Part shown: positions 38,301-51,400 of the stretch, piece by piece | Numbering within the stretch: the stretch's first letter is position 1 | Layout of the letters: each line of letters begins with the position of its first letter | Assembly: GCF_020966755.1 (NCBI RefSeq) | Contig: NZ_JAJKFT010000002.1 | Location: 1 to 64,000 of the forward strand | Source of the DNA: Blastopirellula sediminis | Lineage (GTDB): Bacteria; Planctomycetota; Planctomycetia; Pirellulales; Pirellulaceae | DNA: 64,000 nucleotides | Reading direction: 5' to 3' | Notes under the pieces: model-generated | Databases searched by the model: none | What the model saw: only the letters and a program-made list of their open reading frames with translations | Told to the model about the DNA's origin: nothing | Made by a program: the position numbers and the translations under genes

Positions 38301-41300
38301 GCCCCGATGCAGCAGGTTGAAGTCGCTGGCGAATCCGGTTTCGCTGTCGGCCGCGACGTAGATGGCGTACCCATTCTCCGCCCAGATGATATTGCCGCGG
38401 ATTTCAACTTCGCGGCTGGACTGAAAGGCGTGGATTGCGTTTCCGGTGGGGGCGAAGATGCTGTTGTCCAGAATCAATACGCGCGTCGCTCCGCCAATCT
38501 CGATGCCGTGATTGGTGTCGCCGGAGAACCAGTTCCGCTCAATCTGCTGATTGTTGGTCGCCGAAATATGGACGGAGTTGGCGACAAACTTGTTGAAGCG
38601 AATCGTTCCGTTGAATTTCGCTCCGACTTGGTTCCCCTCGATAAGATTTGCCGTCTCGATCGAGCTTCCGCCCAGTACGCCGCTGCCCGTAACGCCGGTT
38701 CCGTTTCCGCGGATGTGCTGGCGCTCGAGCGTACCGGCAACAATCGAAACGCCGACTTGATTTCCGGAAATGAGGTTGGCGCCGCTCTGCGAGGAGCCGA
38801 GTCCTCCAGTGGCAAAGTCGAGGATTACGCCGGTCTGGCTGCCGGTGATGAGATTGTCGTGCAAGGGTATGTCGGCCCGATATTCCACCGCGACGCTTCC
38901 GCCGCCGATCGTATTTGCGGAAATATCGCCGGTGAAGTTCGCCAGCGCTTTGAGCGAACCAATTGTGTTGTGGACGACTGTGACGTCGCCTGCCGTCAGA
39001 AGCTGCAGCTCGGCGATCTGGTTGTCCTTGATCGTGTTCGAACTCCCACCATGGACCTTTAAGGCGCCGAGAGTTTGGCCGGTCGCCAGTAGGTTGGCCG
39101 TTCCGGAAAGCGTTAGATCTCCGGTTACGATGTTGCCCGTCAATTGAACGCCGGTTCCGCCGGTGATCGTCATATTGGTCGCGGCGGTGTAGCCGACGGT
39201 CAAGTTCATCGCGTCGTCCGCCGTGACGTTTCCTGCCACCGTCAGTCGTTCGATGGTGACGTTTGCGGCGCCCTGGACTTGGAGGCTTCCGTTGAGGAGG
39301 CTCTGCCCATCGCCGAAGATAGTGACGCCGGAATCATCCGGGCCGATCACGACGTTTTCTGAAATGGCGCCATGAACCAGAATGATGTCGTTCGTACCCA
39401 GGCTAGCGGAGTTCAAAATATCCTGAACGGTAAGTCCGGGAGCGTTGTACGCATGGTGAATCGTGATTGGCGCTGGCTGTTCGACGCGGATTTGCAACGG
39501 TCGCGATTCAGAGCCCAACAGACCGCTGAGCGTCAATGCGGTTCGTCCCGTGGCGTCGATCGCTCCGGCCAAATGGACAGCGTTCGACGTGGTTGTTCCG
39601 GGGACGCCGAGCGTTGACTCTTGCGGCAGCGCTTCCGCAAAGCTGCTGCCGTTCAGCACCAGGCTGCGCACGGACGAAGGTTGATCGACCTCGGCCGATT
39701 GAGATCCCGCAACCCACAGCAACCGCAGCTTGCCGCCGCCAGACAACAGCAACGGTTGGCTGGCAATCTCGCCGGCCATGGAGATATTTCCGGGAGCGCT
39801 TGTGCCGGCGCCAATCGCGGTCCAGGCCGCGCCGGTGAATCGCGAGGCGAACAGGTACGATCCGGCTTCCCCTTCGGCGATGCTCGTTTGTCGCCAGGCG
39901 ACGACCGGCGCGCCGGCGTAGTAGGCGACGCTGGGCGTGACTGCCGCAAGGGCGGAGCCGCTGATTCCTCCATTGGAGGCGCTGCCTGCGAGCGCTGACC
40001 ATGCGCTGCCGGCGAATTCTTTCAGATAGATGGCGCTCCCACCGGACGTCGGTTGCGACCACGCGACGGCTATTTTCGTACCGTCGGTCGCCAAGCTAAA
40101 GGACGTAACGCCGGTGGCGGAAGAGGTGACGCCGCCTGAGGAGTTGCTGCCGGCCAGTTCGACCCACTGGGCGCCGTTGAAGCGAAGAGCCTTCACGTTG
40201 GCGACGCCAGACGACGAATCGACCCACGCGGCGACAACGCCCAGGTCGGTGCGAACCAGTTGCGGACGTTCCGCTGCGTTTGTCCCGCTGATCCCGCCGG
40301 CGCTGTCGGAGTTATCCAAAGCGACCCAGGCTCCGCCGCCGCTGGCGTCCCAGCGCAGCACGCGGATATTGGAACCTGACTCCGTCCATTCTTCCCACGC
40401 CACGACCGGTTGTCCCAGACTGTCCAGGACGATCGTTGGGCGTACCGATGCGCCAGTCGCCTGCGAAATTCCTCCCGCGGTCGCGCTGCCGCCCAGGGAG
40501 TGCCAACCGGCGGCGTCTTGGTACGCGACATAGATTTCGTGATTGCCGTCGCGCGTGTCGCTCCAGGCGACATATTGCGTGTTGTCGGCGGTGGCCACGG
40601 CGACGTCCTGAGCTTGTTCGGCCAGGCCGCCAAGCGGACCGTGCACGGCCGGGTTCGTCCAGCTTCCGTACGTCACGCCGGTTGCCGGCAATTCATAGTC
40701 GATCAGGTCAGCATTTTGCACCGGCAGCAGTGCAGGGGAGGGAGTCGCCGCTGGAGCTATAAAGTCCGAGGGAACGGCCGTTTCGCCGCTACCGTAGTTC
40801 ACGCTGTCGTTGGTTCCGCCTCCGGCCACGATGAGGTCATCTCCCCCTTCGCCGAAGAGGAAGTCGTTGCCTCCTTGACCAAAGAGTTGATCCTGACCCG
40901 CCGTCGGTTCATTACCATTGGTACCGAAGTCGCCGTACAGGTAGTCGACGCCGTTGTCGTCACCAGCGCCTGATTGCGAATGGCCATACAGCGTGTCGTG
41001 ATGGCCTTGGCCGAGCAGGATGTCGGAACCAGCGCCACCTTCCAGTAAGTCATCGCCGTCGCCGCCCAATAGGATGTCGTCTCCTGCATCGCCTGACAGG
41101 TGATCGTTGCCCCCGCCTCCGGACAGGCGATCGTTCCCATCTCCGCCGAACATTTCGTCAGCGCCGTCGTCCGAACCGAAGAGCGTATCGTTGCCCGCAT
41201 CGCCGAAGAGCTGATCGCCGTTTCCGCCTCCTCCATGCAGTTCGTCGTCGCCGGTCCCACCGTGAATCACATCGGCGTCGCCGCCGCCATCCAGGATGTC

Positions 41301-44300
41301 GTTATCCGCGCCGCCGTCCAATTCATCCTGACCCCCTTGGCCGTACAGGGTGTCGTTCCCTGCATCGCCGAACAGGCGATCATCACCCACCGGCGAACCG
41401 TAGATAACGTCGTCGCCGAGCCCGCCGTAGATCGTGTCGCCGAGATCGAGGCCCGCGATCAAGCGATCATTGCCGTCGCCCCCGAGCACATAGTCAGCAC
41501 CGGCGCCGCTGTCGACGAAGTCGTCACCTTCGCCGGCGTCGATATAATCCGCTCCAGCTAGCGCATAGATTCGGTCGTTGCCCCGCCCACCATAGATTCG
41601 ATCGCCGACATAAATCGCATCAAAGAAATTGGGATCGATTGGCGGGCCATAGTCGGTGCCGTAGATCACGTCATCGCCGTCGTCCCCTTGCAGAATGCCA
41701 GGCAGTCCCAGGCCCGCCACGAGAACGTCATTGCCGCTCCCGCCTGAAAGATTGTCGGCGCCATCACCCCCGTCGAGTTGGTCGTCCCCTTCGTCGCCAA
41801 ACAGTTCGTCGTCACCCGCTCCGCCATCGATTCGGTCATTCCCCGAATTGCCGTGGATCGTGTCGCGTCCGAGTTCGCCGTAGATGCGGTCGTCGTCGGC
41901 GCCCCCTTCGATATTGTCATCGCCATCGCCGCCGTAGATGAGGTCGTTCCCAGCGTCGCCGCGCAAGATATCGGCGCCAGTCAGCCCATAGATCTCATCA
42001 TCGCCGTCGCCGCCTGAGATCGTATCGTTGCCAACTTCGCCGAAGAGGAGATCGTCTCCTCCTTGACCTTCGATCGTGTCGTCATCATCGCCGCCGTAGA
42101 TTTGGTCGTCGTCGTCGCCGCCGCGGAGAATGTCTTGGCCTGCTCGACCGTATATGACGTCGCGGCCCGCCTGACCATCGACCTCGTCATCGCCTGCGCC
42201 TGCATCGATCCAGTCATCGCCGTCACCGCCGTAAATCTTGTCGCCGCTTTGATCGGTATCGTTCGTAGGAGAACCGCCCCACAGCGTATCGTCGCCGCCG
42301 AGACCGAGTAACACATCCTTGCCTAGGCCCCCAACGATGAGGTCGTCTCCTTTGTCGCTGCCGATCAGAACGTCGTCGCCGCTTCCGCCGTCCAGATTAG
42401 ATCCGACAAACAGCGGTTGTCCGTTGACTAGAAGCTTTCCACTGCTGCCGACCAATTTGTCATCACCATTACCGCCAAGCAGCACGTCCCACGTCGACGT
42501 TGGATTGGCGCCGTCGGGACCGGGGCCCGCGCTCAAGTAGTCGTCACCGTCGCCCCCTTCCAAATAGTCGCCGCCGGAATCTCCTGACATCACGTCAGGA
42601 CCCGATCCGCCGTAGAGTTGATCGTCGCCAGATCCGCCGCGCAAGACGTCGTACAACAGGCTATCGGGTTGGTTGCGATACTTACCGAGGCCTGGGCCGC
42701 TCGGACCGGCTCGCAGAATGTCAGCGCCGCTGCCGCCCAGCAGGACGTCATTGCCGTCGCCTACCGCCTCTTCGTCATTTTCATTGGCGCCGATCAGCAG
42801 GTCGTTTTCACTTCCCCCGTCGAGATAGTCCGATCCTAAACCGCCATAGAGTTTGTCGGCGCCCTGGCCCCCTTGCAGCAGGTCGTCACCGGCTTCGCCA
42901 TACAATTTGTCGTCGCCAGTTTCCGCGCCAAGGCGGTCGTCGCCGATGATCGTATCGTCGTCGGCGCCGCCGTAGATCGTATCGTTTCCACCTTCGCCGA
43001 TAATGACGTCGGCCCCGATACCGCCATAGATCGTGTCGTTTCCGTCTCCGCCCAAAATTGAATCCGATTCGGCGGTCACATCGTAGTTGACGGCCAGAAG
43101 CGGGCCGCCGTAGATTATGTCTATCCCAGCGAAACCGTGGATCTTGTCGGCCCCGTAACCGCCATCCAGGAAGTCCCCACCGGCCGATCCCAACATGGTG
43201 TCGTCGCCATCGCCGCCGTACATCATGTTCACTTCGGACGTACGATCGATGGAAACCTCGCTCCCTTCAAAATCGTAAAGGCGCGATTCGTCCAGAATGT
43301 CGTCGCCGTATCCGCCTTCCAGCGTATCGTTGCCGGTCCCGCCGACGAGCAAGTCGTTGCCGAAGTCGCCACGCAGCGTGTCGTTGCCTGCGAGACCAAA
43401 GATCTTGTCATTTCCGGTTCCGCCATCAAGCAAGTCGTCGCCGGCGCTGCCGATCAAAACGTCATCACCTCCCAGGCCGTACATTTCAACGGCAAGCGAG
43501 GTAGGAACGGACGCATCGGCAATCAGGTAGTCGCCGTAGCTGGAGCCATTGAGGACCACGCGATTAAAATCGGTCATCTCAATTTCAAATCGATTGGGGT
43601 AGACCACGTCCACAACTAACAGTTCGACAACCTCCTTGGTAAAAAGGCCTAAAGTCGGATCGAATTCATAGCGAACTCGCTGACCTATGACGGTAGGTAC
43701 AACAAAGTCGGCGCCGTCGACGACAATCTTGCCGTTTTCAACAGAAAGTCTCAGTTGGGCGCCTTTGAAGCCTCCTTGTTCGTAAAGTGCGACATCGATG
43801 TTTTCGTCCCAGTCGATAAACAAGGTTCCCTTGGACTTCGTGATATCGAAGGTCGTTTGCGCTGAAATCGTTTTCTCCGACGACTGCCACAAAGGCTTGC
43901 CGACTTTAATGCCGCCGGTGGGGTTGGAAAGGACGCTGACAGCTTTGTCGACGCCTTGGCTTCCTGCGGTGACGAGGTCGGCCTGGGCGTCAGCGATCTC
44001 CTGCGCGGAGGGAAAGCCGAGTTCGGGCGGAAGGTAACTGTTCAGCGCGTCTAGCGACTGGAGTGGTTTGGTGGGATCAAGCAGCCACTCTTGCAGCTGC
44101 TTGACGGTAACAGGAAAAAGAACTCCGTCTTTTAAATCCTCTTTGATCTGGTCGGCCCTTTGCTGGATCGCCTTTCCAGCTCGCCGGGCCGCCTCCTGAG
44201 CGATTTCGATATCCCGTTTGATCTTGTCGGCCGCGTCTTTCAGGAAGCCATCTACGCCTTCCTTGACCTTCTCCGGATCGATCATGATTTCGACGGGACA

Positions 44301-47300
44301 GAGATTGTAATACTGCGTCGCCCCGATCGCGCCGCACAATCGCAAAGAGTCGATTCGCTGCTTGAGATCTTCCTTCGCTCCTTCGAAGTCGTTCGGAATC
44401 AAGTCCGCTGCGTTGATGGTTCTCTCATAAAGGCGTCGCGTGCCATGGTATTCCTTCGTTTCCCTTTCGAAGTTGGTTCCCTCAATGAAGACCTTGCCTT
44501 GAAGCGTCCAGTCGAGATCGATGTGGATCGGGATCACGAAGAAATTGTTATCGGCTCCTTCATCGAACTTGATGCGAAAACGGTTCTTCGACGAGTCGTA
44601 CTCGTAAAGGTCGCTGCCGCGAATCTTGCCGTCCGTACGTTCGCCAAGTTGCGCCGTGGGGATCCGAACGTCGATGCCGCCGGTCGCAGATAAGGTTACG
44701 GTTCCTAGCAGTTCGACAAACTCGATATTGAGGTCGATGTCGTCGACGTTTGTCCCCACATTTCCGGCCAGTCGCGGTTTGCCGGTGATTTCGCCGCGGA
44801 TATAGATCGCCTCTTCTTCGTCATCGCGAATGAAAAAGCCCTTCGTGTCGAAACCGAGTTCGACGTCGACGCCGAACTCGAAACCGAATACCAGATCCAG
44901 ACCAAAGGTCGCGTTAACGACCCCCATGTACGAAGCGATCGTCGAGTTCGGAACGATCGTGTAGGGATCCGACTCCCGCACGAAGATCCGTTTCAGATCC
45001 AGGCTAAAGATGTCTGCGGTTTTGCCGCTCAAGAAATTGATGATGTTTTGCGGGTCCTCGAACCCGTACTTCAAGATCGTATGTTCGCCGCTGTTCTCGT
45101 CGCCGTCGTTGACCGATTGTTCGACGTTGGATTGCCCTTGATACGATTTGGGGTTGATCAGGATTTGAGCTTCGCTCCCCATTCCGGCGAGCTCGGCGAG
45201 AGATTGATCCCAGAACGGGAGAGGCTGCGTCAGAAAGTCGCGGAGTTCTTGCGGGAGCGGATTGTAATTGTCCAACTGCTCCAGGAATTCGTCGCGGAGT
45301 CGATCCTGGATTCCGACAAAGATTGGCGCCGTTTCGATGTTGTAGTCGGCGCTGCTCGTCTCGTCCGTGTACCAAAGGTAGTCCGCCGTCGCCTCCCAGC
45401 TGAAGGCTTGTTGAAACGCCGCTCGTAAAAACGAGGGCAACTGCGTCGAAGGCGAATCGACCGACAAATGCAGATCGAGATGGACGCTCCCCTCGGTCTC
45501 GACCGATCGTTCGTCAAGGCGATTCTGTACGAAGACGCTCAGCGTCGATACGTAAAACTTCTCCGCTGGGTATCCGTCAAAGTCGCTCAGGACGTAGATT
45601 GCCGAAGCGTCGAAAACCGCCGTTCCCGTCGCCGTTACATCTACCAGGTCGCCGATGTCCACCTGCCCGGTAACAGTGACCGTGCCGGCGACGGTGCCCG
45701 TCAGCGTACTTCCCTCTCGGAGATAGACCCCACCGGAAGAATCGATCCCAAACGTCATGTCGAAGAAGAGTTCGGGATGAAGGCTGCCTGTTGCACTTAA
45801 TGTAGCGTCAATTTGCGCACTGCCGCTTCCCAGCGGTAAAGTCCCGCTCGCCGAAAACTGCGGAAGATCGACTCCGACCGTTTTTTGGAACCGTAGCTCT
45901 AGAAGATTTTCGCTCTTGTAGTTGCCGTTTAGGAAACTAACGGGGTCGATCACGCTGACGATGGTCAATCCGCGTTCCGCCAGATAAGTAGTGGCGGAGC
46001 CCAATTCGTTGTCGTACGAGAAGGCGTCGACCACGCTGCTCGTCAATTCACTTTGAAGTTGGTCGCCGATTACGACGATGTCGCCAAAGCTGTCCAGCAT
46101 TTGACTGGCTTGGGCGGTCAAGTTATTTAGTCCGCCCCCAATCGTATCGGCCAGCGAGTTGACCAGCCCGATCGTATCGAAACCAGAGCTATTTTGATCG
46201 AGCGTGAATCCGCCTCCGTTGGGGTCTAGATCCCAAACCCAACTGCCGTTGAACCGCAGGCCGGTTCCCGTGTCGCGTACTGGATAGCGAAAATCGAGAT
46301 CGACCGCTGCGTCGCCGTTCATCTCGAAGCTGACGTTCGAATTGAATTGGGATGAATCGGTCCCCAAGTCGGACAGCCGCAGTCGACCATCCGCGGAATT
46401 CGTAACGAGCGTAACTTGAGGAACGAAGCTAAGCGAAGCCGCGCCTTTGATCTCGCCTCCGTTGGCGGTTCCAGAAATATTGCCGCCCACCGCGAGTTCG
46501 GCCGTCAAACCGTTGCCCGGAATGAAATAGAAGCCGCCCGAATCGACGCCGAACGCGAGCGTGAACGAAATGTCAGCCATGACGTCCAAGTTGCCGCTGA
46601 GGGAGATGCCGGCCAGGTCTCCCAACCCTTGCAGAGCGCTGCCCGAGAAGGCGGTGGAGCGAACGATCTGAGCCAGCGTGTAGGTTCGACTGAATCGGAC
46701 AAAATCGGCTGGCGCATTGGTCGGCAAACCGGCGAGTTCGCTGTCGGTCAAGGAAAAGTCGACCTGAAACCCAGCGCTTGTCATCATCGACGAAAGTTGC
46801 GTCAGGCTCGAAGCCGACGAAACGTCAACCGAGCCGATCGCCGACGTTAGCGCCTGCGGCAAATCAAGGAGCGTAGCCAGGTCTTCCGTCATCATCGGCA
46901 GCGCCCCCGACGGAAGATTCAACTTTGCCGCGAATTCGGCCAGGTAATCGTCACGCAGCGTTGTGAGTCCTGTCGTTACCAGCGCCGCAATATCGGAGGC
47001 GGTCGTTCCGTCGGCAGTTCCCTCCATCGATGCAGGAACGTCAGTTTGAACGGAAGTCGCAGTGGAACGCTCTCCGCTGTTCAGACCGCGAAGTGGAGGA
47101 GATTGGCTGTATTGAGAGGGCGCAGATACGGATGAGTTTGGGACGATAGTCTGTACATAGTTTCCGTTCGCGTCGGTGCGAAGAGATTCGCGAATTTCCG
47201 ACGCAGCATTGACATGCATCAATGAGCCGGAGCCAACGGGCGGCGCAACGTACATGACGTGCTGAGCGTCATCCAGAAATCTCGCGGTCGCTGGATTCGA

Positions 47301-48092
47301 ATTCGCCAGCGTATTCATAATATGGTTGTAGTTCGCGGGAGACACGGGACTCCCTGGCGAACTCTCATATTCATCCTCAAGATCCGCAAGTCCCCACAGG
47401 TGCCCCAATTCATGGGCGACCGCATAAGCGACTTGATTTGTGAAATCGATCGTGGAGATTTGCGCGGTACTCTTCCAACGATAGTCGCCGGACGCCAGGT
47501 AGTCGGCGACTTCCCCAGCGAAGACGTAACCGTAGAACTCAATGTTTTGCCCGGTGTACGCCTGGTAGGCGAATCCGATCTGCCCGTCTTTGTTCAGCGG
47601 ATGCTGATCGCCGACGTAGATTACGTAAACGTTGTCTTCGTCGGACGCCTGCCCTAATGCGAGCCGCTTTTCCCCCGCACCTGGATCGGCGTCGCTTTGC
47701 AGGTCGCGGGTATTCATGACGACCAGATCGATGTCCGGGTCACTGGCGAACGGCTTGAGCAGCGTCGTCACGCGGCTCGCGATTTTCTCGGCTGCGAGCT
47801 TCGCATCCTTTTGGTCAAGAACGTTGTCTTTGTCGTAGTAGTTGAGAAATTGATTGCTCGTCGTCACCGCGCTGCCGTCGAACACGTCAGCAAACTTTCC
47901 AACTGCGTACTCGCCCGTGATGACGTCCGGGGTGTAATCGATGATCACGTAATTGGTAAGTAGTCGGCGTTGTTCTAACTGCTCGACTTCGGCCCGGCGA
48001 TGATTGGAGATAAGCCGGTTTTTCGCCTTCAGAGCTTGACGGCGTTGTTTGCGCACACGCTTGCTGTCATGAGACGACGAATTGCGCTTCAT
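23376..48092 (-). CDS. Giant (8,238-residue) multidomain surface protein with metallopeptidase-like N-terminus
   Basis: One uninterrupted frame; ATG 48092 has a weak GGAA site 7 bases ahead. Order by approximate residue: basic LEPR-xLL-like leader [10 protein letters not shown] (36-45); metzincin-like domain with [11 protein letters not shown] (227-237) and Met-turn IMN (258-260); adhesin-like region with a coiled-coil; RTX calcium-binding repeats (1535-2430); a seven-unit beta-propeller-like array (2475-2875); five parallel beta-helix modules (within 2880-6570) separated by KNH-like, golvesin-like and two malectin-like domains; three nidogen-like domains (6610-7165); four cadherin-like repeats (7280-7665); Ig-like domains; a cohesin-like domain (7845-7995); a dockerin-like EF-hand pair (8007-8070); and a conserved acidic tail. 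It is probably a calcium-dependent surface adhesin or matrix protein. The C-terminal 500 residues match the next giant protein. Confidence 0.93.
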   Translation of the reverse strand: MKRNSSSHDSKRVRKQRRQALKAKNRLISNHRRAEVEQLEQRRLLTNYVIIDYTPDVITGEYAVGKFADVFDGSAVTTSNQFLNYYDKDNVLDQKDAKLAAEKIASRVTTLLKPFASDPDIDLVVMNTRDLQSDADPGAGEKRLALGQASDEDNVYVIYVGDQHPLNKDGQIGFAYQAYTGQNIEFYGYVFAGEVADYLASGDYRWKSTAQISTIDFTNQVAYAVAHELGHLWGLADLEDEYESSPGSPVSPANYNHIMNTLANSNPATARFLDDAQHVMYVAPPVGSGSLMHVNAASEIRESLRTDANGNYVQTIVPNSSVSAPSQYSQSPPLRGLNSGERSTATSVQTDVPASMEGTADGTTASDIAALVTTGLTTLRDDYLAEFAAKLNLPSGALPMMTEDLATLLDLPQALTSAIGSVDVSSASSLTQLSSMMTSAGFQVDFSLTDSELAGLPTNAPADFVRFSRTYTLAQIVRSTAFSGSALQGLGDLAGISLSGNLDVMADISFTLAFGVDSGGFYFIPGNGLTAELAVGGNISGTANGGEIKGAASLSFVPQVTLVTNSADGRLRLSDLGTDSSQFNSNVSFEMNGDAAVDLDFRYPVRDTGTGLRFNGSWVWDLDPNGGGFTLDQNSSGFDTIGLVNSLADTIGGGLNNLTAQASQMLDSFGDIVVIGDQLQSELTSSVVDAFSYDNELGSATTYLAERGLTIVSVIDPVSFLNGNYKSENLLELRFQKTVGVDLPQFSASGTLPLGSGSAQIDATLSATGSLHPELFFDMTFGIDSSGGVYLREGSTLTGTVAGTVTVTGQVDIGDLVDVTATGTAVFDASAIYVLSDFDGYPAEKFYVSTLSVFVQNRLDERSVETEGSVHLDLHLSVDSPSTQLPSFLRAAFQQAFSWEATADYLWYTDETSSADYNIETAPIFVGIQDRLRDEFLEQLDNYNPLPQELRDFLTQPLPFWDQSLAELAGMGSEAQILINPKSYQGQSNVEQSVNDGDENSGEHTILKYGFEDPQNIINFLSGKTADIFSLDLKRIFVRESDPYTIVPNSTIASYMGVVNATFGLDLVFGFEFGVDVELGFDTKGFFIRDDEEEAIYIRGEITGKPRLAGNVGTNVDDIDLNIEFVELLGTVTLSATGGIDVRIPTAQLGERTDGKIRGSDLYEYDSSKNRFRIKFDEGADNNFFVIPIHIDLDWTLQGKVFIEGTNFERETKEYHGTRRLYERTINAADLIPNDFEGAKEDLKQRIDSLRLCGAIGATQYYNLCPVEIMIDPEKVKEGVDGFLKDAADKIKRDIEIAQEAARRAGKAIQQRADQIKEDLKDGVLFPVTVKQLQEWLLDPTKPLQSLDALNSYLPPELGFPSAQEIADAQADLVTAGSQGVDKAVSVLSNPTGGIKVGKPLWQSSEKTISAQTTFDITKSKGTLFIDWDENIDVALYEQGGFKGAQLRLSVENGKIVVDGADFVVPTVIGQRVRYEFDPTLGLFTKEVVELLVVDVVYPNRFEIEMTDFNRVVLNGSSYGDYLIADASVPTSLAVEMYGLGGDDVLIGSAGDDLLDGGTGNDKIFGLAGNDTLRGDFGNDLLVGGTGNDTLEGGYGDDILDESRLYDFEGSEVSIDRTSEVNMMYGGDGDDTMLGSAGGDFLDGGYGADKIHGFAGIDIIYGGPLLAVNYDVTAESDSILGGDGNDTIYGGIGADVIIGEGGNDTIYGGADDDTIIGDDRLGAETGDDKLYGEAGDDLLQGGQGADKLYGGLGSDYLDGGSENDLLIGANENDEEAVGDGNDVLLGGSGADILRAGPSGPGLGKYRNQPDSLLYDVLRGGSGDDQLYGGSGPDVMSGDSGGDYLEGGDGDDYLSAGPGPDGANPTSTWDVLLGGNGDDKLVGSSGKLLVNGQPLFVGSNLDGGSGDDVLIGSDKGDDLIVGGLGKDVLLGLGGDDTLWGGSPTNDTDQSGDKIYGGDGDDWIDAGAGDDEVDGQAGRDVIYGRAGQDILRGGDDDDQIYGGDDDDTIEGQGGDDLLFGEVGNDTISGGDGDDEIYGLTGADILRGDAGNDLIYGGDGDDNIEGGADDDRIYGELGRDTIHGNSGNDRIDGGAGDDELFGDEGDDQLDGGDGADNLSGGSGNDVLVAGLGLPGILQGDDGDDVIYGTDYGPPIDPNFFDAIYVGDRIYGGRGNDRIYALAGADYIDAGEGDDFVDSGAGADYVLGGDGNDRLIAGLDLGDTIYGGLGDDVIYGSPVGDDRLFGDAGNDTLYGQGGQDELDGGADNDILDGGGDADVIHGGTGDDELHGGGGNGDQLFGDAGNDTLFGSDDGADEMFGGDGNDRLSGGGGNDHLSGDAGDDILLGGDGDDLLEGGAGSDILLGQGHHDTLYGHSQSGAGDDNGVDYLYGDFGTNGNEPTAGQDQLFGQGGNDFLFGEGGDDLIVAGGGTNDSVNYGSGETAVPSDFIAPAATPSPALLPVQNADLIDYELPATGVTYGSWTNPAVHGPLGGLAEQAQDVAVATADNTQYVAWSDTRDGNHEIYVAYQDAAGWHSLGGSATAGGISQATGASVRPTIVLDSLGQPVVAWEEWTESGSNIRVLRWDASGGGAWVALDNSDSAGGISGTNAAERPQLVRTDLGVVAAWVDSSSGVANVKALRFNGAQWVELAGSNSSGGVTSSATGVTSFSLATDGTKIAVAWSQPTSGGSAIYLKEFAGSAWSALAGSASNGGISGSALAAVTPSVAYYAGAPVVAWRQTSIAEGEAGSYLFASRFTGAAWTAIGAGTSAPGNISMAGEIASQPLLLSGGGKLRLLWVAGSQSAEVDQPSSVRSLVLNGSSFAEALPQESTLGVPGTTTSNAVHLAGAIDATGRTALTLSGLLGSESRPLQIRVEQPAPITIHHAYNAPGLTVQDILNSASLGTNDIILVHGAISENVVIGPDDSGVTIFGDGQSLLNGSLQVQGAANVTIERLTVAGNVTADDAMNLTVGYTAATNMTITGGTGVQLTGNIVTGDLTLSGTANLLATGQTLGALKVHGGSSNTIKDNQIAELQLLTAGDVTVVHNTIGSLKALANFTGDISANTIGGGSVAVEYRADIPLHDNLITGSQTGVILDFATGGLGSSQSGANLISGNQVGVSIVAGTLERQHIRGNGTGVTGSGVLGGSSIETANLIEGNQVGAKFNGTIRFNKFVANSVHISATNNQQIERNWFSGDTNHGIEIGGATRVLILDNSIFAPTGNAIHAFQSSREVEIRGNIIWAENGYAIYVAADSETGFASDFNLLHRGEAGILVHFADTDFIDILDWQVDVNRYDLHSIGTTVLAPLGALPAWKNPYHGDLTVWNPLATLESSSVTVDRNSALSSAGIQQSYANLLANPSFESGLTGWIASAQSTTTSSLFAAYQGAQYFSPGDVAVGTLQQMINLSSWGYSTAELDDDQWSVVFGGRVRTSNESNPDTGQISLVYLNSLGEELGRIETNSVASVDHWDLIGTRANIPVGTRFLRFEYVATRGAGPANTAFLDEATVRLVPRNVAPDLGASAGTADDLAATAPRIVLRSPDLYVDWERDKLKEIRWETFGNDAGATVRIDLLQDGPHGPTFVANITSATADDGSYLWKPIDNLVAYGTYGLRIQVSLVGSSMVFDRSAESFTVPENTANYYVNDRSLAADEYTSNLGNNRNTGKIASAPKPSVANVLRTYQLTPNQTVYVDSGNYRLYSTLVISGAGVRGDDEGFRIVGPSTGNGQATLQTYRSSVLFNLIELDDADSVEMSYLKLIGGDHGLLVDHSSTNLRIDHLTIQNPRLGGILIQGDSTGASIESVRVSGAGGDGIAAYGQIQKVTSSILENNQGRGIYLEMPHSAIVAANTVRLNGEEGILINDAADSTTVVGNLDLTLGLGNQVAFNGRSGISASGSVLIAGNTVHGHFGWNVSGITGYAIDAIQNVVYDNTTGIEILGFGRVEKNRVYRNDTGILTHTYQISAVGNVAYSNDVGLNIRGYSEYSSPVDGIVSNNVVYGNGSVGLLVGNGDGLALENNTIYEPVADGIEITGSQNVRVRNNVVVVGNGVGISVGSNAHRGFDSDYNLIYVTGGGVVGRWQNANRTTLRSWQASTSGDANSLSTDPLFVNPKGADGVLGAAGASSGADDDLHLQSATGSFHGGSLAPVRGTSGLPEFLSATLTPDAMNSPGLDRGDAASGFSQEPTPSGGYVNLGAYGNTNQASLSPTQYLTLLRPATGAVWPIDREVLIAWRSHDTAGSVTIELMDGANVVQLLTDSAANNGEFRWVVPAGIEPGTYSLRVTRNADGVTTTSGTLEISPPVNAYFVNVAGDVDLGDNQYTTAPGDFANDGLSPSTPVDSLQTLLASGILFKPGDVIYIDTGIYASERNMILSTQHQGIVIQGPTDSGKHAVLDRGNDLYGSFVFELNDADGVTIANLGITGAYTGVEFSSVNDSDEVTLSGNDIFGNAYYGVNMASKINSSVQIVGNSIHDNNSVGIEAFGYRTLVSQNSIYNQYTGIRTNLNNDFNETIQLQDWIQVLDNRIFANEYVGLVLNANAIAEGNDIYGHRRGFSYADVAASRNGGTGAQLSDHTIFRNNRVFDNEIGIYGAPGELTDNDIFANFFGFLGEVSGSFTNNRVYSNVVGADAGSTYYVTGRITNNVFYGNDVYGLRASRVNNGLVIEFNTFHQAGTAALSVSEQSRNVNVGNNIFSISDGVAIQVEANSQVGFQSDWNLFDLQAGTELGVYGGNSFATLADWMGTLPYDRNSLAADPLFVSPQGADSTLGFSSVATAAPRIINDQVAEFRGDDPWSNMQSPFLEGTGGAYWEWPVQLVKDVPFEFEVFVEWPNHPQLTSQYCELAIADLGSASCSVDQSSENSVMVSVSGTPSVSIASMAQLSISGGPIAVGLANGETPHSVQGNLTNEYYAGDYHRSPTSPDDSFDDWSENGYRSSQEAIFTIDNLTPGAWYDLSTTWAAASYNSNYVRYEVVENGKLIGLKYFDQRYTPDDFVDDDQAWNRLGIFQATSTSMTVHVLSSYSTSFVADAIRVVEIIGDRSADDDFALQPDSPGIDRANPQSYYVAEPTPAGGRANLGADGNSSRATTGPLQQVQLLTLSQGERIEAGSTVEIAWQSDGLSLDSAALRMNVGGDDIGSWLEEQAYESDATAGTIDPMVDLSQTINPAESGVYQSYRTGDQIRYHFDAPAGTYQIRLHLAEPYAFLSTGDRVFNVYAQGELAVEGVDIVQLAGGGKKGVVVELTVQANGQDGIDLELATFEPNQSYKAILSGLEIWRANPLGIADPRFDIELTLDDGATWQLIAEDQSVDHLGSGSFTWLVPSKIDLATPTARIRVSSKDGTYPQATSEQGFLIVANTNEYYVNLAGDSDFSDNQYTTAAGNDANSGKTPDRPMASLAALLAAYDLNPGDVVYIDSGTYVVPNNIVIGSDDSGVSIQGPTQPGKVATLDRGNLNSGSYVFTLIDADNVTISNLRLTGASYGTYIAGDSGSDNFTIQDSEIFDNADGGIFIGLGNKLATVTRNLIHGNHTNFFAAGIESNGLGATISYNTIFGEEEGIVASAGTSYYEALPDGDWTNIVGNIIHSSSVGVRTTLNVRVLENDLFGNQTGLYLGEGIARGNLIHGNQTGVRSFSEVEDNRIFDNDFGVVAVRGNVAGNVIFSNRIGIQTESTFQGRITNNLLYGHDDVAVSVMNQWNGRVDFQFNTIFEPVATAIQVNDSPGAVYIANNILAVEQGILFDVGRRAAEDFQSNWNLLFVGPSGTLANFAGYEINDLSRWMLELGRDVQSVSTDPKWVAPVGADGRLGFDRTGGVDYSLDDDFHLQSTSPAIDRADPTAYFAGEPQPNGLRANLGAYGNTSEATSSNSPAIQYLFPVPGDRVQVGETHLIEWQAAGMTSYEIAARIDASSDPTSAWVADSPFVNVGTVYTQAESVNLSGVTSPAPQQVYQSFRFDNGEGLRYQLPASAGTYRVRLHLAETQLTGVGNRVFDVYVNGELRQANVDVFAIAGDLNKALVLEFDVTTSGAPIEVFLANQAGKWPAILSGLELWRSVPNAPANVSTDLEISTNGGGSWRTLATNLSLDVTGHGSFSWNVANADVGSATLLRLTSKAGFQTLQSKVSAPLFVAPAGQSYYVNIAGDVDFSDNEYTTAAGDNANSGKTPDAPMASLGALLRMYDLVPGDTIYVDAGRYQLLTDITLLADDSGVNIQGSTNPAHPTILDHQHQPTITAGGTAQQALQGAVFKLLGATNVTLSHLALTGGEWGVFSEDSATSGLTIQNVDAYSNGVGIYARNAQGVLIEQSRVYENQSYGIDVGGGSAVEIRGNEVFGNTTGIATSSPYAMPYQIVGNKVHHNSDYGIRDSYSFIANNEVYAHTSGSGIGIESFLSDVSNNQIYENIVGVFSNGSTVEENRIFGNHWGIQAGSNSLILRNVAFSNDIGVYADRPGYGNYDIEVNGNLIYGNADAGLQIIRVNDLKVVNNTIYQGLGDAVKVESQSNAVTLLNNVIRVDSGLAVRIAADSQNNFRSDRNLFSVGVGSSVGLWNDAEQSTLLDWQTATSGDSNSFFGDPLWIDPNGADNQLGYDRSLKIDGGRDDNFHLSAKSAAIDAGDPAYASPIDLDGNSRVDDPGTANLGPEITFEEISAPLFTARAQGVAQGWQGDDQAWSYVLPFAFPYQGSDWSSLQVSSNGLLQFGGTGSAADPNNSAAALADGVRIAALWDDLRTDGTGDDIFIDESIADQVTIRWNATHKISGSDVQFAATLKADGAILFDYGAANSDLTPTVGLSGGTSDSVLLSSYDGAANLRDAVSLEFTATIGTYQVNIQQDNQFQEVGQPQGWIGDDEEFEYALPFAFEFYGTSFDAVFVGLNGDLSFYDAQLGAYASIKPLNTDLTTLLSGDDIFIDAQSQQVTFRWKASHYSDDSPFNFSTTLFADGSFRFDYGAGNAADSMFVGFNSASYEHVVDIESYSNAASLENANSIVVQPVTRPVYSESALGKNEFYQIPGQPMNWNGAGSTWMLDLPFSFPIAGDSYTQVEVAANGSLTFVGDGSQIAYALGDDVRIAPYWGSFNTSDSDKNNIYVVDDVPGQITVVWDASDYSGAQALFAAVLYADGSVTFGYGPISSEATPLIGIGYGNGDSYVASYSERTDLSSASSLTLTKQASFVDIGAYEFQGSSLDETPPKLLDSQLIITADGPQMVLTFSEALDPIDANAPANFVVRSGGANQVLGDGDDLIIASIPHYEAGSTTVTLQLLTDAASLNGTALEILLRADSTIHDLAGLKLDGDNDGNPGGEQPIANRPPVITQPSPQVVDEGSELVLTISATDPDLDSVRYSLGKGALPGMTIDPMTGEFRWTPSEDQAPGSYQIEVIATDLSLLRLPASATLEITANEVNGAPEIASISDKQVVEGNLLTFTASATDPEQDALIFSLGTGAPSGATIDPNTGVFRWTPSESQGPGTFTIEIFATEDRPGGLSASTTLQVQVSEQNNAPVVPQITNKRVSELLELSLQVAATDPEQGTLTYAFDSTPPEGATLNAATGLFAWTPTEGQGPGVYEIRIKVTDDAPEPLSTVVTFQVTVDEVNSVPVITPVSSQTVGVGQAWNLTMQATDSDAPANSITWTLGAGSPAGASIHPTTGVISWTPQSGDLGSHILYVVATDNGVPPRSATRSVSVSVEANVAPQVAIDNDLVTVNEGSTATNSGTFGTSGGGAVTLSSSVGTVLQDDQTGQWTWSFATTNGPAESQTVTITATDATNQTTEVTFNLVVNNVAPTLTVDAASVVASASRTAVATGVYSDLGNDQLVFTASIGDVVDNLDGTWSWSLANAQLSDSQTVTITVNDGDNGVTQATFELTVLPLAEAFLTISDAPAATDASGEVISLPGDLQFIHEWQTFTVNVWIRYDEQYSDDLTGVTLNLNYNNTWFKLKNSTRSGGVGQLSVVDNGDSLVVTASQLSAADAGRDVYFLIGSFRFQPNPSGGLPNNVVGAYPETVTDLQFGLTNIELAFANDGNVAAEQTASPTTQMRVVPYDVDDDSVVSLVDLAHLIRRIGDSVNSTPAAYRFDFDRDGVVSLVDLAYFIRNVGINSNDGNSVRLPPLPQTQTLTAPLESESISSQTNSDQTAAESADPNIAYVEPLAPVAGSSLLEGEMVLLQPTTPPQSFDAANIDAAFGTLDPQKDSWQFAEEIAADDPIVQAISDDRDSRRPSFVPDWALQESATTDPTDDVTTFLLHEKLEEEFRPHFDGSLRRPKNRQESN
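40810..43490 (-). repeat. RTX (hemolysin-type calcium-binding) repeat array
   Basis: About 900 residues of GGxGxDxxxG nonapeptides (for example [17 protein letters not shown]). Runs are interrupted by short insertions carrying Pro and Tyr. They fold as calcium-bound parallel beta-rolls in known proteins. Confidence 0.93.
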
Positions 48093-48465
48093 ATAGATTC
48101 CGCGGAGAGGAACGAAGGTGTCGGTGCTACGAGAGAAGAAGCTCTCTCTGGAAGTCGTGTTTGTTCAACGACGAACGACGGCGAGACAGGTCCCGCGTCG
48201 AGCCCCCTCCAGCGAGTTGTAGATATCAAGCGACTTTGATTGGTCGCTTTGAGCTTGATGTTAGCCACCCAAAATATGGGCGTCAATTAGCAGAATCGAT
48301 AGAATTTGCACGCTCGGGGGGGCTGCATAAACCCAGAAATGGAAGGTGGTTAGGGGGGAATACGTAGATCCGATCGATGGACTTGTATTTGTTGATCCGA
48401 TGCAAATGCCAAGGTTCGAAATGGACCGCCAAACCATTCCTTTTGACGCCGGATCCGAACGAAAG
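48093..48465. other. Intergenic region between the giant genes
   Basis: A 373-base gap between two same-strand genes. It should hold the promoter of the 8,238-residue gene and the end of the 3,865-residue gene transcript. I found no convincing T-run terminator or motif match here. Confidence 0.5.
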
Positions 48466-51400
48466 CTAGGGTCGGCGCGGTATCGATGGTCTTGTCCGTG
48501 TGGTTTGACAGGGTTGGTAATTTGGGCCGCGGAGCAATTGATGGAATGGTGGACCGGCCTCTTCTTCCATTTCTTCGTGCCACTGTCGCGTCGTACCGTC
48601 AAGAATGTCGATGATCGCCGACTCGTGCAGCACCCAATCCGGGACGTACGAGAAACGCCGCGGATCTTGGGCGTCGGTGAGCGTTTGGACGATTGGCTCA
48701 TCCTCTTGCGATTCCGCCTGTGACGTTGGCCAATCATTCGGCGAGTCGAGATTTCCAAACGCCGCGTCCACGTTGGCGGCAAAAAAGTGCGGCGCCGGCA
48801 GCGTCTGCTGGGGAAGAATCATTTCTCCTTCGAGGAGCGGGGTTGAGCTCGCGCCAGGCAGAATCGTATTCGTCGCAAGCGAAATCGACTCACTTTCGAG
48901 CGGCGCCGACAGCGGTTGCGTTTGCGGCAGCGGAGGTAAGCGTACGCTGTTTCCGTCGTTTGAGTTAATCCCGACGTTCCGAATGAAGTAGGCCAGGTCG
49001 ACCAGAGAAACGACTCCGTCTTGATCGAAGTCGAAGCGATACGCGGCAGGAGTAAAGTTGACGTTATCGCCAATTTGGCGAATTAAGTACGCCAGGTCGA
49101 CTAAGGTGACCGTGTTGTCGTCATCAATGTCGAACGGCACGACGCGCATTTGAGTCGTTGGCGAAGCGTTCAGCTCGGCCGGCAGGTTCGCAGCGTTGAC
49201 GAACATCAGTTCCACGTCGGCCAGCGCGAACTGCAAGTCGGCAACGGCTTCCGGATAGGCGCCGACGACGTCGTTGGGAAGGCCGCCGGCCGAGTTCGGC
49301 TGAAAGCGAAAACTGCCGATGAGGAAGTAAGCGGTACGGCCGACGTCGCCGGCCACTAGTTGACCAGCCGTCACCTCCAGCGCGTCGCCGGTGTCGACGA
49401 CCGACAACTGCCCAACGCCGCTGCTGGGCGTAAAGCTGTGCAAATCGAACCACTCGCTATTGTAGTCCAGCTTCAGCGAAACGCCGGTTAGATCGTCGAC
49501 GTATTGTTCGTCGTATCGGATCCATACGTTGACGGTAAACTTTTGCCACTCGTGGATCGATTCCAAGTCGCTCGGTAAGGTGGCCGCTTCCCCGGAGGCG
49601 TCGGTCGTCGCCGGCGTGTCGCTAATCGTGATAAACGCGTCCGCTTGTGGGAGAACGTTCAGTTGAAAAGTTGCCTGGGAGATTCCGCCATTGCCGTCAT
49701 CAACCGTAATTTCGACCAGCTGGCTATCGCTAAGTTGCGCGTCAGCCAGCGACCAAGACCACGTGCCGTCGAGATTGTCGACGATATTGCCGACGGATGC
49801 TGAGAAAGCAAGCAGGTTGCCGCCGGGATCGCTGTAGGTTCCCGTTGCAGTCGCCATGGCGCCGGGAGAAATGATGACGGAGGAAACGTCGGCCGCAATC
49901 ATCGGCGGGACGTTTTGAACCGTAAGAATCGCCGCGGCGTAGCGGATGACTCCTTGGTCGTTGGCGTACTTCAAAACAATTTCGTAGACGCCGGCGCTCC
50001 CCAGTCCGAACGATGCTAGGGATGCCGCCGAGATTGTCGGCGCCACGCCGCTCGCGTCATCGTACTGACCGTCCCCGTCCAGGTCCCATTCGTAGCTGAC
50101 GACGTTTGCGCCAGCGGTGGAAGCGTCGAGCGTTAAATCGGCGCCTTCGTCGATTGCGTATGGTCCACCGGCTTTTGGGAAGAAATGGAACAGTTGGGAG
50201 TCGATTTCGTAACTGCTGCTCTCCAGCGAATACGTTGACCAGGCAATGACAAATTTGCCTTCCGCGCTGACCGCGGCCGATGGGAGATACTGATTGCTCG
50301 CAGTGGTAGAATTGACGCGAAACTCTTCACCATCGGGCGTACCGTCAACATCGTAACGCTGGGCGTAGACGCCATAGCCGCTGCCGTCCTGTAGATTGCT
50401 CTGCCAGGTGATGACGAACCGGCCGTCGACGCTGATCGCCACCGTTGGGTTGGCTTGATGGTCTTCCGTGGTGGAATTGACCTGGAACTCGGGGCCATCG
50501 GGAGTGCCGTCGGCCAGATACCGCTGGGCGTAGATTCCCCCGCTGCTGCCGTCTTGCGAATTGCTCTGCCAGGCGATGACGAACCGATCCGCGTTCATCG
50601 CTACTGATGGGAATTGCTGTTCGTTTTCGGTGGTGAAGTTGACGCGGAACTCGGGGCCATCGGGCGTTCCGTCGACCCTATATCGCTGGGCAAAGACGTC
50701 ATTGCTGCCGTCCACATGATCGCTTTGCCAGGCGATCACAAATCGGCCGTCGGCGTCGATTGCCGCCGTCGGACTGGATTGACCACCTGAGGTAGTGGAA
50801 TTGACGCGGAACTCAGTTCCGTTAGGCGTGCCGTTGGCCAGGTACCGCTGGGCGTAGACGCCCAAGAAGCTACCGTCTTGTTGATTACTAGACCAGGCGA
50901 TGACGAACTGGCCGTCGGCGCTCATCGCCACTGTGGCGGCGCCTTGATGGTTTTCGGTCGTGGTATTAACGCGGAACTCGGGGCCGTCAGGCGTGCCATC
51001 GGCGAGATACCGCTGGGCGTAAATGCCATCGCCGCTACCGTCCTGCGAATCGCTCTGCCAGGCGATGACGAATCGGCCATCGGCGGACATTGCCACGGTG
51101 GGGAGCTGTTGATTGTTTGCCGTGGTGGAGTTGACGCGGAACTCGGGGCCATTGGGCGTTCCGTCGGACAAGTACCGCTGCGCGTAGATCCCCGTGCCGC
51201 TGCCGTCCTGTAGATTGCTATTCCAAACGACAACGTAATCGCCGACAGCGTTCGTCGCGATCACAGGGTTCGTTTGTTCGTCTGTCGTCGTCGTATTGAC
51301 CCGCACTTCCGGTCCTTCGGTCGTGACGCCATCGACGAAGATCGTTTTCCTGGCTTGGCTGCTCCCGCCTTCTTGATCCGTGACGGTCAGTACGATGTGG

